Part shown: positions 9,097-17,648 of the stretch, one piece after another
Position numbering within the stretch: position 1 is the first letter of the stretch
How the letters are laid out: each line of letters opens with the position of its first letter
Source: an uncultured Chloroflexota bacterium
GTDB taxonomy: Bacteria; Chloroflexota; Anaerolineae; Aggregatilineales; Phototrophicaceae
Length of the DNA stretch: 64,000 nt
Reading direction: 5' to 3'
Assembly (NCBI GenBank): GCA_937974245.1
Contig: CALJKV010000087.1
Span: forward strand, 62,001-126,000
Made by a program: the position numbers and the translations under genes
The notes under the pieces: generated by a model
Told to the model about the DNA's origin: nothing
What the model saw: only the letters and a program-made list of their open reading frames with translations
Databases searched by the model: none

Positions 9097-10185
9097 ATGG
9101 CACGTATTATTGACGTAATTGACCATACCAACGTCATGGATGATGAGTTCACGTACCGTGAACCACAACAAGGCAGCGGCGATTGGCGTATGGGTTCCCA
9201 GGTAATTGTCGGCGAAAGTCAGGCGGCGGTATTTGTCCGGGGCGGTGAAGCACTGGATGTTCTCGGATCGGGTCGGCATACTCTTTCTACTGCTAACCTG
9301 CCCCTGCTTTCTGGCTTAATCGGATTGGCAACCAGTGGACGTACCCCCTTCACCGCAGATCTGTATTTCGTCAACCTTAAAGATATGCCTCAGGTCGGTT
9401 GGGGGACAAATCCGCCTATCGTGCTGGAAACACCAGGGCGCGGTCTGGGTGTCGTGCTGCTGATTACACATGGTGTTATTGACATCGGTGTGGATGAACC
9501 CATGCTTTTTGTCAAACAGTACGGTGTTGGCAAATCGGCGCTGCGCCTCCGTGACTTAAAAGACCGTATCCAGAGTATGATGTTGAGCGAATTGGCGGAG
9601 CTACTAACTAAATCCGGGGCACAGAGTGTCCCCGAAGCGAATGCACTGCTCAGTGATGTGAAGGGCGCGATGCTGGCCCAGGTCAATGAGAAATTTGCCG
9701 CGCTCGGCCTGCGGATCAAGGCATTTGAAGCCAACCCCTTCACCGCCAAAGACGTACCACTGGATGAGCTGCGGAATTATGTCAGCCTGGATATGTGGGA
9801 GCGGGTACAACGCCTGCAAATCGCGCAGAAAGCAGCGGAAAACCCCGGCATGGGTGGCGCACTGGCTGGCGCCGGTGTCGGCCTGGGCGTAGGGCAACAG
9901 ATGGGCGCGGCCCTCAATCCCGATGCTGCCGCCATGCAGCAGCAAATGATGCAGCAGCAGTTGATGATGCAGCAGATGATGCAGCAGATGATGTCAAATC
10001 AAATGGGTGGGCAGCAACAACAACCGCCGCAACAGGCCAATCCCCCCGCCAATCCGCAAACCAGGGAGGAAATTCAGGCACTATTGGATAATCTGGATAT
10101 GAAATTGGCTTCCGGGGAGCTTTCCGAAGAAGTTTATAATCGCCTGTATACCAAGTGGCAGGAACGCCTGAATCAACTGGGCTAA
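9097..10185 (+). CDS. SPFH-domain protein with C-terminal SHOCT-like segment (YdjI-like)
   Basis: The N-terminal two thirds (about 1-240) match the bacterial SPFH/virion-core-like family: a short N-terminal beta segment with GSQVIVGESQAAVFVRGGEALDVLGSGRH, then the SPFH core. A Gly/Ala segment (about 245-275) and a Met/Gln-rich run (about 285-318) lead to a SHOCT-like C-terminal helix pair (TREEIQALLDNLDMKLASGELSEEVYNRL pattern, about 323-355). SPFH proteins assemble large membrane-associated oligomers; the B. subtilis YdjI relative is linked to the cell-envelope stress and phage-shock network. It is the last gene of the four-gene cluster and ends at a clear terminator. AAGGAG lies 8-13 bases before the start. 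Confidence 0.87.
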   Translation: MARIIDVIDHTNVMDDEFTYREPQQGSGDWRMGSQVIVGESQAAVFVRGGEALDVLGSGRHTLSTANLPLLSGLIGLATSGRTPFTADLYFVNLKDMPQVGWGTNPPIVLETPGRGLGVVLLITHGVIDIGVDEPMLFVKQYGVGKSALRLRDLKDRIQSMMLSELAELLTKSGAQSVPEANALLSDVKGAMLAQVNEKFAALGLRIKAFEANPFTAKDVPLDELRNYVSLDMWERVQRLQIAQKAAENPGMGGALAGAGVGLGVGQQMGAALNPDAAAMQQQMMQQQLMMQQMMQQMMSNQMGGQQQQPPQQANPPANPQTREEIQALLDNLDMKLASGELSEEVYNRLYTKWQERLNQLG

Positions 10186-10207
10186 GCAGTCACCATGAAA
10201 CACCGGG

Positions 10208-10233
10208 CAGGGGGTGCAAAAGCCCCCTGTTTT
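10208..10233 (+). terminator. Intrinsic terminator after the SPFH gene
   Basis: The stem CAGGGGG (10208-10214) / CCCCCTG (10223-10229) has an 8-nt loop and is followed by TTTT. The T run overlaps the last codon of the opposing glycosyltransferase gene. Confidence 0.85.
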
Positions 10234-12094
10234 ATTGTGCAGGCAGAGCCACGTCCTTGAGAAGAAAGGTATCCAATTCCCCTACCGCCAACCGCTCATT
10301 CGTAGTCGGGTCGTAAAATCCGACTAACAGTGTATAGTCCCCTGGCGGTACACCAGCAACCGGAATTTGGTAGACATCGCGGAAAACGTCACCTACCGCC
10401 CAGGACGTGGTATCCAGACGGCCATCCTGCGGAAACTGGTCATCCTGCGCCCACAGTGGCGAGCCGGTTGCCGGGTTGACAGCGCCCGCCAGATGCAGGA
10501 ACACTTTAAGCGCAGCATCTGACTGTTGGAGTGGACGCCAATATAACCATACGACCAGTTCCCCGGTTGGTTCCGGCGTCGCAAAGACCCGCGCCTCCAC
10601 TAGTTCAGCAACTTCGCCAAACCGTGCCAACGGCAGAGCCTCCAATTCGCTCTCCGATACATCCCAAGGCATATATTCTTGGATACGCAACCGGTCAATG
10701 TGAGTGTCGCGCACAAGCTGCAAATTGGCCTGTATCCAACCTTCAACCACGCCCGCATTCGGCCAATCGGGGGAAGTCTGTCCCACTAACCAGATTGCCC
10801 GCTCGCTGTTTTCTGCTAGTATCCGCCGTATCTCGTCGTCCGACTGTTTTGGACTAGCGGGCAGCGCAATACTCGGCAGCGGTGCATAATAATACCCAAA
10901 TGCAGCATCTATCGAGAGTTGAATCACCAGATCATCCTGCGCGACATGCGCCCGAAGGTAATCTGTCAGACTCGGCCACGCCTCCGACTTCCCATAAGCT
11001 GGGTCATAGTAGGCATTGTACAGACTGTACGCGGCCGTACCGCCCCACCCCACCAGCAGCGCCACCGCCCCCCATCGCACCACCCTTTGACGTGAGCGCA
11101 CCAGCAGCACCAACCCACTCAACACCAATATGTAGGCAGGAACCGATGACAGGATGTAACGGGGTAAAAATATATTGAATCGCGAAGATACCAGGCCGAT
11201 CAGAAGCAGAGGCAGAAGCACCAGAAAAAGAAGCAGCAATGCGTACTTGCGACTGCGTCCCCACCAGGCATACCAACCAGCACCCAGGCCAACCAGGAGA
11301 ATAGGCCATAAAACATCCACCAGTGGGTTTGGCAGGGTATCACCGAAGTTCAGTACCGGCATAAACCATGTTACCAAGCGTGCCGGGTTCATTTCCCCAG
11401 CAATTGTCCCGGTGTAGCCACCACTCCCCACCAATTGTCCTTGCAGTACCAGAAACGAAACCGCCGCGCTTATCATCGCCATCACGGGAACAGCCCACCA
11501 CAGCCAGTAATCCCGCCATGACCGCCAATACACAAGGATGATATAAACCCCCAGTGCCATCAGCGAAAAAACTTCGGTGTAGAAGATGTTGGCTGTCACC
11601 ACTGCCAGCATCAGGAATAATAACCGATCTCCCCAACGGCGCGTTTCCAGGGAACGCATCCCAGCCCACAGCGTCACCGCGCTCAATCCAGCCCAAACAG
11701 CATAATTGCGAGCATCCTGGGAATGCCAGATTTCAAACGGGTGCACCGCCCACAGGAGGGCCGCGAGGGTCCCAATCCATACCCCGCCCAGGCGCTTGCC
11801 CAGAGCATATAATGCCGCCACACCGAGCAGGTTGAATAATGTGGGGAGCAGGCGCATCGCTAAAGGACTCGTACCAACCAGAACCCCCCATCCCCGAAAC
11901 AGGATATACGTCAGCGGCGGGTGCGGCTCTATCGTGGCGATATGCGTGAGCGAATAACTCAGCGGCTGCCCAGCCCAATTTTGAGCAGTAAAGGCCTCAT
12001 CACCCCGCAGCGGCACAACATTCAAACGGTACACCCGCAGCCCGAACCCCAGTAGAATAATGACAACCAAGGGCAACCAGTGCGAAACCTTCAA
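10232..12094 (-). CDS. Multi-pass glycosyltransferase, GT39/PMT (ArnT-like) type
   Basis: An N-terminal helix is followed by the hallmark first loop with acidic residues (VPLRGDEAFTAQNW, Asp/Glu around residues 32-34). Ten or so hydrophobic segments follow to about residue 350, then a soluble C-terminal beta-rich domain. This is the layout of dolichyl/undecaprenyl-phosphate sugar transferases of the PMT/ArnT/GT83 type, which move a sugar from a lipid carrier to a protein or glycan outside the membrane. The C-terminal domain (LVVWLYWRPLQQSDAALKVFLHL) looks like an extracytoplasmic beta sandwich. Its ATG overlaps the TGA of the upstream gene by four bases, indicating coupled translation. Substrate unknown. 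Confidence 0.85.
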   Translation of the reverse strand: MKVSHWLPLVVIILLGFGLRVYRLNVVPLRGDEAFTAQNWAGQPLSYSLTHIATIEPHPPLTYILFRGWGVLVGTSPLAMRLLPTLFNLLGVAALYALGKRLGGVWIGTLAALLWAVHPFEIWHSQDARNYAVWAGLSAVTLWAGMRSLETRRWGDRLLFLMLAVVTANIFYTEVFSLMALGVYIILVYWRSWRDYWLWWAVPVMAMISAAVSFLVLQGQLVGSGGYTGTIAGEMNPARLVTWFMPVLNFGDTLPNPLVDVLWPILLVGLGAGWYAWWGRSRKYALLLLFLVLLPLLLIGLVSSRFNIFLPRYILSSVPAYILVLSGLVLLVRSRQRVVRWGAVALLVGWGGTAAYSLYNAYYDPAYGKSEAWPSLTDYLRAHVAQDDLVIQLSIDAAFGYYYAPLPSIALPASPKQSDDEIRRILAENSERAIWLVGQTSPDWPNAGVVEGWIQANLQLVRDTHIDRLRIQEYMPWDVSESELEALPLARFGEVAELVEARVFATPEPTGELVVWLYWRPLQQSDAALKVFLHLAGAVNPATGSPLWAQDDQFPQDGRLDTTSWAVGDVFRDVYQIPVAGVPPGDYTLLVGFYDPTTNERLAVGELDTFLLKDVALPAQ

Positions 12095-12921
12095 CCGGCT
12101 ATACCCTCAGGGTCCAAAGCCTCCGCAATCAGCGCAATTTGCTCATTCGTAAGCCCGTACTCCGCCTCATCACTCGCCTGTGCAGAAGCTTTCTTTGAAG
12201 GCTTTTGCTGTTTTTGCTCAAACTGTGCCTTTTTCTGGGACTGTGCCATGTCTCGCAAGTAATCCGTCAGATTGGGTTTTTGCTTGCTATCCGTGTAAAG
12301 CACAGGTAAAAGCGGGTCATTGACTTCCAAATGGGCGCGAGGGTCTACGAAAATAACCATTGGCTGGACCACAACATCCCCCGCCGCTTCCCCCAGCAAT
12401 CCCTGAACATGTGCCGCCGCGTTCTGGGCGTCCGTAAACGGGTTGCGGACGCTATCTTGTCGAAACACACGGAAAATCATGTTAAAAAGACCACCTGGCT
12501 CTCGCCATTTTTCACCCTCAACAGTGTACCGCTTATCCTGAAACCGGGTAATGATGGCGAACACCCCCTGGGGACAAACCAATACATGCCGCGCCGGAAA
12601 ATGATAATAGTTATACAGCACACTCCTCTTACTCACCCCCTTCAAGCCTTCTTGAATCGCAGCTTCCGGGCGTGGTTGGCGGATCCATAAGTTTGTCATC
12701 CGTACTGAGAAAATCGTGCTGACAAAACCAATTGGCAGAATCACCCAGGGCAACAGGAGCGCCAGGAGCAGCGACGTATCGCTGCTGACAACGTTGGGGT
12801 CGGCCAACTGGGTGTTAGCAACGATGAAACCACCAACCAACACAGCCATACTGAAGAAGAACAGGAAGTGAGCTGTACGGCGATTACGCTTGATTAACCG
12901 CTCATTAGTTTCAATACGCAT
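12091..12921 (-). CDS. Membrane-anchored NERD-like protein
   Basis: The open frame continues upstream to 13080, but the likely start is the ATG at 12921 (MRIETNERL). The longer form would overlap the preceding gene by 55 bases and begins with a non-conserved-looking Trp/Cys-rich segment. Two membrane helices lie near residues 18-40 and 50-72, followed by a cytoplasmic domain resembling NERD nuclease-related domains (HVLVCPQGVFAIITRFQDKRYTVEGEKW, then the helical QNAAAHVQGLLGE). The tail is Lys/Gln-rich. NERD proteins are predicted endonuclease-fold proteins, but the canonical catalytic residues are not clear here. It overlaps the glycosyltransferase start by 4 bases. Confidence 0.65.
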   Translation of the reverse strand: MRIETNERLIKRNRRTAHFLFFFSMAVLVGGFIVANTQLADPNVVSSDTSLLLALLLPWVILPIGFVSTIFSVRMTNLWIRQPRPEAAIQEGLKGVSKRSVLYNYYHFPARHVLVCPQGVFAIITRFQDKRYTVEGEKWREPGGLFNMIFRVFRQDSVRNPFTDAQNAAAHVQGLLGEAAGDVVVQPMVIFVDPRAHLEVNDPLLPVLYTDSKQKPNLTDYLRDMAQSQKKAQFEQKQQKPSKKASAQASDEAEYGLTNEQIALIAEALDPEGIAG

Positions 12922-13025
12922 AATACGGGTTGTTCCTTTTTCTGGTTTATCGCAAGAATATTCGCAAACAAGGGGCTTGCCGCCCCCTGCCCGCTTAACA
13001 CTATTCAGCTCAGATTTTGGTGCGG

Positions 13026-14099
13026 CTACCCACCTGGCACAAAGTAAGATAAGCCACCACCGTGGTTCACTTCCGCACAAACCACATTACCAAAACGAAC
13101 CGACGGCAGGATTTCCCATTTTCGTGGCGTCCCATAAGCAACTCCCACCACTGCACGTTCAATATCCGCCGGATTCGCCTCAATACAGTGTGTCACCGGT
13201 GCGGATAACTCCCCGGCAAAAACACCTTCATCAGTATAGATCGTGATATCGTATAGAAGCTGCATCCGGGTATATCCTGCCGGAGAAGCCGGCGCAAACC
13301 CCGGCCAGATCTCCTTGCAGATTAGGTCAATCGAGTCTTTCAGAGTAATGCCGACATCCTCGGTATCCCATTGCAGGGTTTCGCACCCGGCATACTGACG
13401 CATCACGAAGATCTCGGCTGGCACCGGCGCGGAAACCTGAGTAATCAAGCCGGTTGCCGGGTCAATCACCTGTGTATTGGTATCCGAACTACCAGCAGCG
13501 CCACTGATTTCAGCGGTGATACGCGCAATCCCATTCATATTCAGGTCGACAGGGGCGCTACCATCTGCAGGACCAAAGACTGCGGCAGAAGAAAGCTGCG
13601 CCAGATCAAACCGTGCACTGGGTGTCCACCCCCAGTATGTCAAAACTGACGATCCGGATTTATCTGCTAGAAACTTAAAATTTACCGGCAGGTAAAAACC
13701 AACCCACACCACCGGCTGGGTAATTTGCAGTGGGGTGTCAAACACAACAGTGAAAACTCCTGCCTGCGTAATATCCACCTGTTTCTGCCCGACCAGCACC
13801 GCATCCACGGGTGACCCACCATTACCATCCTGGTAGACCATCGCATCAATCAGAGTTCCCGGCACGGCAGTATCCACTGCAATACTCACCCGGTCAATCG
13901 TCGCCGGAAGCTGCAATCCCAGCGGCGTCAGGTCAAAACCGTTCATCACAAGTGTCTGTTCACCACTGACATACCAAATCGAACTTTCCGTGCCGCTGTT
14001 ATTCGTCAGCACACGATCCCCAGCTTCTACCAAGTTCATTGAAAGTCCGGCAAACAGCATCAGACCCAGCAGTAGTCCCATTTTCAGTTTGTTTAACAT
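13026..14099 (-). CDS. Secreted protein of unknown function
   Basis: The start is the ATG at 14099 (MLNKLKMGLLLGLMLFAGLSMNLVEA), preceded by AGGATG; the frame upstream of it is not signal-like. After a cleavable signal peptide comes a beta-rich domain (about 25-205), then a second segment with two pairs of Cys (CETLQW, LICKEIW, HCIEAN, VVCAEV) that could form disulfides in an exported protein. No catalytic motif is visible. It begins the three-gene minus-strand run with the NERD-like protein and the glycosyltransferase, so it may be a substrate or partner of that transferase. That last point is a guess from position. Confidence 0.75.
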   Translation of the reverse strand: MLNKLKMGLLLGLMLFAGLSMNLVEAGDRVLTNNSGTESSIWYVSGEQTLVMNGFDLTPLGLQLPATIDRVSIAVDTAVPGTLIDAMVYQDGNGGSPVDAVLVGQKQVDITQAGVFTVVFDTPLQITQPVVWVGFYLPVNFKFLADKSGSSVLTYWGWTPSARFDLAQLSSAAVFGPADGSAPVDLNMNGIARITAEISGAAGSSDTNTQVIDPATGLITQVSAPVPAEIFVMRQYAGCETLQWDTEDVGITLKDSIDLICKEIWPGFAPASPAGYTRMQLLYDITIYTDEGVFAGELSAPVTHCIEANPADIERAVVGVAYGTPRKWEILPSVRFGNVVCAEVNHGGGLSYFVPGG

Positions 14100-14187
14100 G
14101 GTATCATCCTGACCAAGCGTTTTATCTATACGCGCTCTGCATAACTTTATGTATAATGCGTTGGCTATTTTAGGGGTTCTTAAGCAA

Positions 14188-14550
14188 ATGGTCAAGCAAC
14201 GGCACATTCTGGTACTGGTCATACTTGGCGCAACGGTGCTATTGGTGGTCGCCATTTTCATGGTGGCAGGGTCGCTGCGAAACCATTTTCAGGCATCGGT
14301 ATGGCAACTTTTCGGCGATTTTCCAACCGAAATGTACGCCACCATTAATGGACTGGGAATGCCGGTAGAAGTCAGTTTCAATAATGCTTCACAGACCAAT
14401 TCCTGGCGCGAAACTTTATCATCCTGGCATGGAGTAAGCCTATCGGGTTTTACTGTTCCCCGACAATATCCTCTGTTAGCTGCCACCGTGCCAGGCAGCG
14501 GCTCATTTATCCTGGTTACTATCGGCTGGTTTCAAACAGCTTCCCCTTAG
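14188..14550 (+). CDS. Small membrane-anchored or secreted protein
   Basis: The frame extends to an ATG at 14149, but that codon overlaps a TATAAT (14152-14157) that looks like the promoter, so the ATG at 14188 (MVKQRHILVLVILGATVLLVVA) is preferred. One N-terminal hydrophobic helix (about 8-28) is followed by roughly 90 extracytoplasmic residues rich in Ser, Phe and Gly. Nothing in it points to an enzyme. It is divergent from the secreted-protein gene at 14099 and precedes yajC by 139 bases. Unrecognised. Confidence 0.55.
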   Translation: MVKQRHILVLVILGATVLLVVAIFMVAGSLRNHFQASVWQLFGDFPTEMYATINGLGMPVEVSFNNASQTNSWRETLSSWHGVSLSGFTVPRQYPLLAATVPGSGSFILVTIGWFQTASP

Positions 14551-14583
14551 GTTTTTACTTATCCTCGCAGGCAGACTTGGTGG

Positions 14584-14611
14584 TTGCCAGTTCACTAGGC
14601 GGGGTTATAAT
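14584..14611 (+). promoter_or_regulatory. Promoter of the yajC-secDF operon
   Basis: TTGCCA (14584-14589) and TATAAT (14606-14611) are separated by 16 bases and lie about 80 bases before yajC. The match to a housekeeping promoter is good. Confidence 0.65.
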
Positions 14612-14689
14612 GACACAAGTTTCCTTAAGAAGTTGTGCAATACGCCAAATGGCGCAACCGCATGACAATACGTATCGAAATGGAGTGAT

Positions 14690-15013
14690 ATGCAAGAGTT
14701 TGCGCTGCTGGCAATGGTAATGCTACTGGGATTGGGCGCTTATTGGGCAATGGTATTGTTTCCTAAACAGCGCACTTTCCAGAAACGTCAGAACTATATC
14801 CGCGAATTGGCCGAAGGTGACGAGGCAATTACCTATGGCGGCATCATCGGCAAGGTTATTCGCATTGAAGCCGAACAGGGCATTGCCTTCCTGGAGATTG
14901 CCGACGGAATCGTGATTCGCGTCATCATGGCTGCAATGCTTCAGCCCTATGATCCGGAAGAAATCGCCCGTGCTGCCCAGGGCGGGCAGGACCCCGTGCT
15001 ACCAGCAGAGTAA
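14690..15013 (+). CDS. yajC: Preprotein translocase accessory subunit YajC
   Basis: The protein has one N-terminal membrane helix (about 3-22) followed by the compact cytoplasmic domain typical of YajC (FPKQRTFQKRQNYIRELAEGDEAITYGGIIGKVIRI). At 107 residues it has the family's usual length. YajC joins SecD and SecF in the complex that assists SecYEG-driven export. The gene order yajC-secD-secF here is the common one. secD begins 58 bases after the stop. Confidence 0.95.
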   Translation: MQEFALLAMVMLLGLGAYWAMVLFPKQRTFQKRQNYIRELAEGDEAITYGGIIGKVIRIEAEQGIAFLEIADGIVIRVIMAAMLQPYDPEEIARAAQGGQDPVLPAE

Positions 15014-15071
15014 CATATTGGATTAACCGATAGGTGCGGCAATCTGCCCACCTTTACCGAAAGAGGTACAC

Positions 15072-16679
15072 ATGAGCGCACATGGGCGCTGGCTCATTTT
15101 CATTATCGTACTGACCGGGTTTTGTATCTGGATCGCGCTACCCGATACCAATATCAACAACATCGCGGAAAGCTGCGCCAGGTCAAACCCGGAAATCACC
15201 TACACGAACCAGGGAATCCACCTGGACTTCAATGACGACTGTCAGCCCGACATCAGCCTGAACGTTCAGCAAGCTCTGGGGCTAGACCTGGTTGGTGGGC
15301 TGCGGGTACTGCTACAGGCCGACCTGCCAGCTGGTTCGTTTTCGGTGGAAGACCTGCGCCAAGCAGCTAATAATGTCTCCCGCCGTGTGAACGCCCTGGG
15401 CGTGGGCGAAGCAACCGTACAAGTACAGGGGTCAGACCGTATTCTTGTCGAACTCCCCGGCATCACCGACCCGCAGCAAGCTATTGACACTATTCAAAAA
15501 ACCGCACTGCTGGAATTCGTGGATTTCGGCGGGCTACGGGGCCAGTCGCAAGACTATACAGGGCGTAAAATTCTGACCGTACCCCCCGCGGTAAACCCCT
15601 GTGTGGAAACAGCCGATACATCAGCGGTTGCCGGATCAAGCCCGGAGGCCACACCAATACCACAGGCTACAGCAGAAGCAACGCCGGAAAGCATACCACA
15701 GGTCGGGGCCGAGGCCACACCGGAAGCCACGGCAGAAGCCGCACCTGCGACTACAGAAGAACCAGCGCTGCCCAGTCCCTTGACCGGACAGCCATTCCAG
15801 GCCGTGATTACCGGCGCATGTCTGCAAGCAGCTGTGGCTCAGTATGGTCAGGCGCGCTCTGGTGCTCAGGCCGAATGGTTTATCCAATTCCAGCTTAAGC
15901 CGGAAGTTGCTGACCTTTTTGGAGCTTTCACGGCATCACGTATCAATGAGCCGATGGCAATTGTCCTGGATAACCGTGTGATTTCGGCACCAATCATCAA
16001 CTCTCAGCTCGATACTGGTGGCATCATCACCGGCAGCTTCACCGAAGATTCAGCTAAAACCCTGGCGCTGCAACTGCGTTCTGGCGCACTGCCCATCCCG
16101 CTGCGACTTGAAAGCGCCGAACGGGTTGGCGCAACACTCGGCCAGGAATCGGTCAACCTGAGTATTCGTGCCGGGATCATCGGCATCATCGTCGTCCTGC
16201 TCTTCATGACGATCTATTATCGTGTTCCCGGAATCGCGGCGGCACTGGCGCTGCTGATCTTCGTCGCTATCAACATGGCCGTGTTTAAACTTATCCCGGT
16301 CACACTGACGCTGCCCGCCATCACCGGCTTTCTGATTTCAGTCGGGACGGCGGTAGATGGCAATATCCTGATCTTTGAGCGTATAAAAGAAGAAATCCGC
16401 AACGGGAGTGATCTCGACACGGCTCTGCAATCTGGTTTTGATCGTGCCTGGAACTCCATCCGCGACTCAAATCTCTCCACGATCGTGATTAGCGGTATCC
16501 TGTTCCTGTTCGGCCAGACGCCCGGCGCGAGCATTGTCAGCGGGTTCGCGATTACCCTGGCGCTCGGCCTCATCATCAACCTGTTTACGGCAGTAATCGT
16601 AACACGCACGTTCCTGCATATACTTGTCGCCATGCTGCGCCGTCCTCTGGAAGAGCGTGCCTGGCTCTTGGGCGTATAA
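15072..16679 (+). CDS. secD: Protein translocase subunit SecD
   Basis: SecD uses the proton gradient to pull exported proteins across the membrane with SecF. An N-terminal helix (about 7-23) is followed by the large P1 extracytoplasmic domain (GLDLVGGLRVLLQADL near 70-84), then five membrane helices from about residue 365 with the conserved TAVDGNILIFERIKEE motif. Within P1, residues about 181-238 are a low-complexity insert rich in Pro, Ala, Glu and Thr, including repeated ATPEAT units, that is absent from E. coli SecD. The insert probably forms a disordered loop outside the cell. secF follows 18 bases downstream. Confidence 0.95.
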   Translation: MSAHGRWLIFIIVLTGFCIWIALPDTNINNIAESCARSNPEITYTNQGIHLDFNDDCQPDISLNVQQALGLDLVGGLRVLLQADLPAGSFSVEDLRQAANNVSRRVNALGVGEATVQVQGSDRILVELPGITDPQQAIDTIQKTALLEFVDFGGLRGQSQDYTGRKILTVPPAVNPCVETADTSAVAGSSPEATPIPQATAEATPESIPQVGAEATPEATAEAAPATTEEPALPSPLTGQPFQAVITGACLQAAVAQYGQARSGAQAEWFIQFQLKPEVADLFGAFTASRINEPMAIVLDNRVISAPIINSQLDTGGIITGSFTEDSAKTLALQLRSGALPIPLRLESAERVGATLGQESVNLSIRAGIIGIIVVLLFMTIYYRVPGIAAALALLIFVAINMAVFKLIPVTLTLPAITGFLISVGTAVDGNILIFERIKEEIRNGSDLDTALQSGFDRAWNSIRDSNLSTIVISGILFLFGQTPGASIVSGFAITLALGLIINLFTAVIVTRTFLHILVAMLRRPLEERAWLLGV

Positions 16680-16697
16680 TCGGAGAGGTTATCCACA

Positions 16698-17645
16698 ATG
16701 TTCAGTTTAGTTCAAAAACGACGACTGTTTTTCCTGATCTCGGCGGCAGTTATTGTGCCGGGTATTCTGATTATGCTCTACTCAGTGGCGACAACCGGGG
16801 CATTGTTTCGTCTGAGCATTGACTTCGTAGGTGGAAGTATCTACGAACTCAAGTTCAGTGAAGCCGGCGCGGACGAAGGCAATATCCGTGAAGCATTCAG
16901 CAGTTTCGGTGATGAAAATGTCGTCATCCAGCAAATTGGCGCACCAGAGGACTACCGCTGGTCGGTACGTGCCTCGTTCCGCGAATCCACGGAGGATGTT
17001 ATTGTTGCACTTGACAGGCTTGCAGCGCTGGATCATGATAGCCTCCGCATCGAACAAGTGTCGGCTACCGTGGGGCGTGAAGTAACGCAGTCCGCTTTTC
17101 TGGCGACAATGGTAGCGGCGGTGGTCGTCACCGGGTTTATCGTCATCGCTTTCCGCCAGGTACCGAATGCTTTTCGCTACGGCGTCTGCGCGGTAGCTGC
17201 CATGTTCCATGATATTCTAGTTGTCAGCGGAATCATGTCTCTGGCCGGGCTGCTCTTGGGCTGGGAAGTGGACGCCCTGTTCCTGACGGCGGTACTGACA
17301 GTTGTCGGGTTCTCAGTACAGGATACTATCGTCCTGTTTGACCGTATCCGCGAAAACATCCCGAAATACCTGGGAGAACCCTATGAAACAATTGTTAACC
17401 GCAGCATCTTGGAGACCATCCACCGCTCGTTGGCAACACAGCTAAACGCCTTTTTCATTATGGCGGCCATCCTGCTGTTCGGAGGCGATACGATCAAACA
17501 GTTTATCGCAATCCTGTTCGTGGGTTTACTCACCGGCACTTACTCATCCATCTTCACTGCTGTGCCGCTGCTGGTCGCGTGGGAAAAGGGTGAAATTCCC
17601 TTCGTCAATCGCCGTGGTCTGGAAACAGCCACTTACGAAGCCTGA
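16698..17645 (+). CDS. secF: Protein translocase subunit SecF
   Basis: The 315-residue protein shows the SecF layout: N-terminal helix, short P1-like domain with SIDFVGGSIYELKF (about 36-50), then five C-terminal helices. The conserved VGFSVQDTIVLFDRIREN motif lies at about residues 204-222. It forms the SecDF-YajC complex with the two preceding genes. The alcohol dehydrogenase gene starts 3 bases after its stop, so the two are probably co-transcribed although functionally unrelated. Confidence 0.95.
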   Translation: MFSLVQKRRLFFLISAAVIVPGILIMLYSVATTGALFRLSIDFVGGSIYELKFSEAGADEGNIREAFSSFGDENVVIQQIGAPEDYRWSVRASFRESTEDVIVALDRLAALDHDSLRIEQVSATVGREVTQSAFLATMVAAVVVTGFIVIAFRQVPNAFRYGVCAVAAMFHDILVVSGIMSLAGLLLGWEVDALFLTAVLTVVGFSVQDTIVLFDRIRENIPKYLGEPYETIVNRSILETIHRSLATQLNAFFIMAAILLFGGDTIKQFIAILFVGLLTGTYSSIFTAVPLLVAWEKGEIPFVNRRGLETATYEA

Positions 17646-17648
17646 TCT

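Noticed and set aside
12922..13080. Upstream extension of the NERD-like gene to 13080
   Set aside because: It would overlap the secreted-protein gene by 55 bases and adds an atypical N-terminus; ATG 12921 is a better start.
16217..16696. 159-codon minus-strand ORF opposite secD
   Set aside because: It is antisense to the conserved membrane part of SecD and has no protein features of its own.
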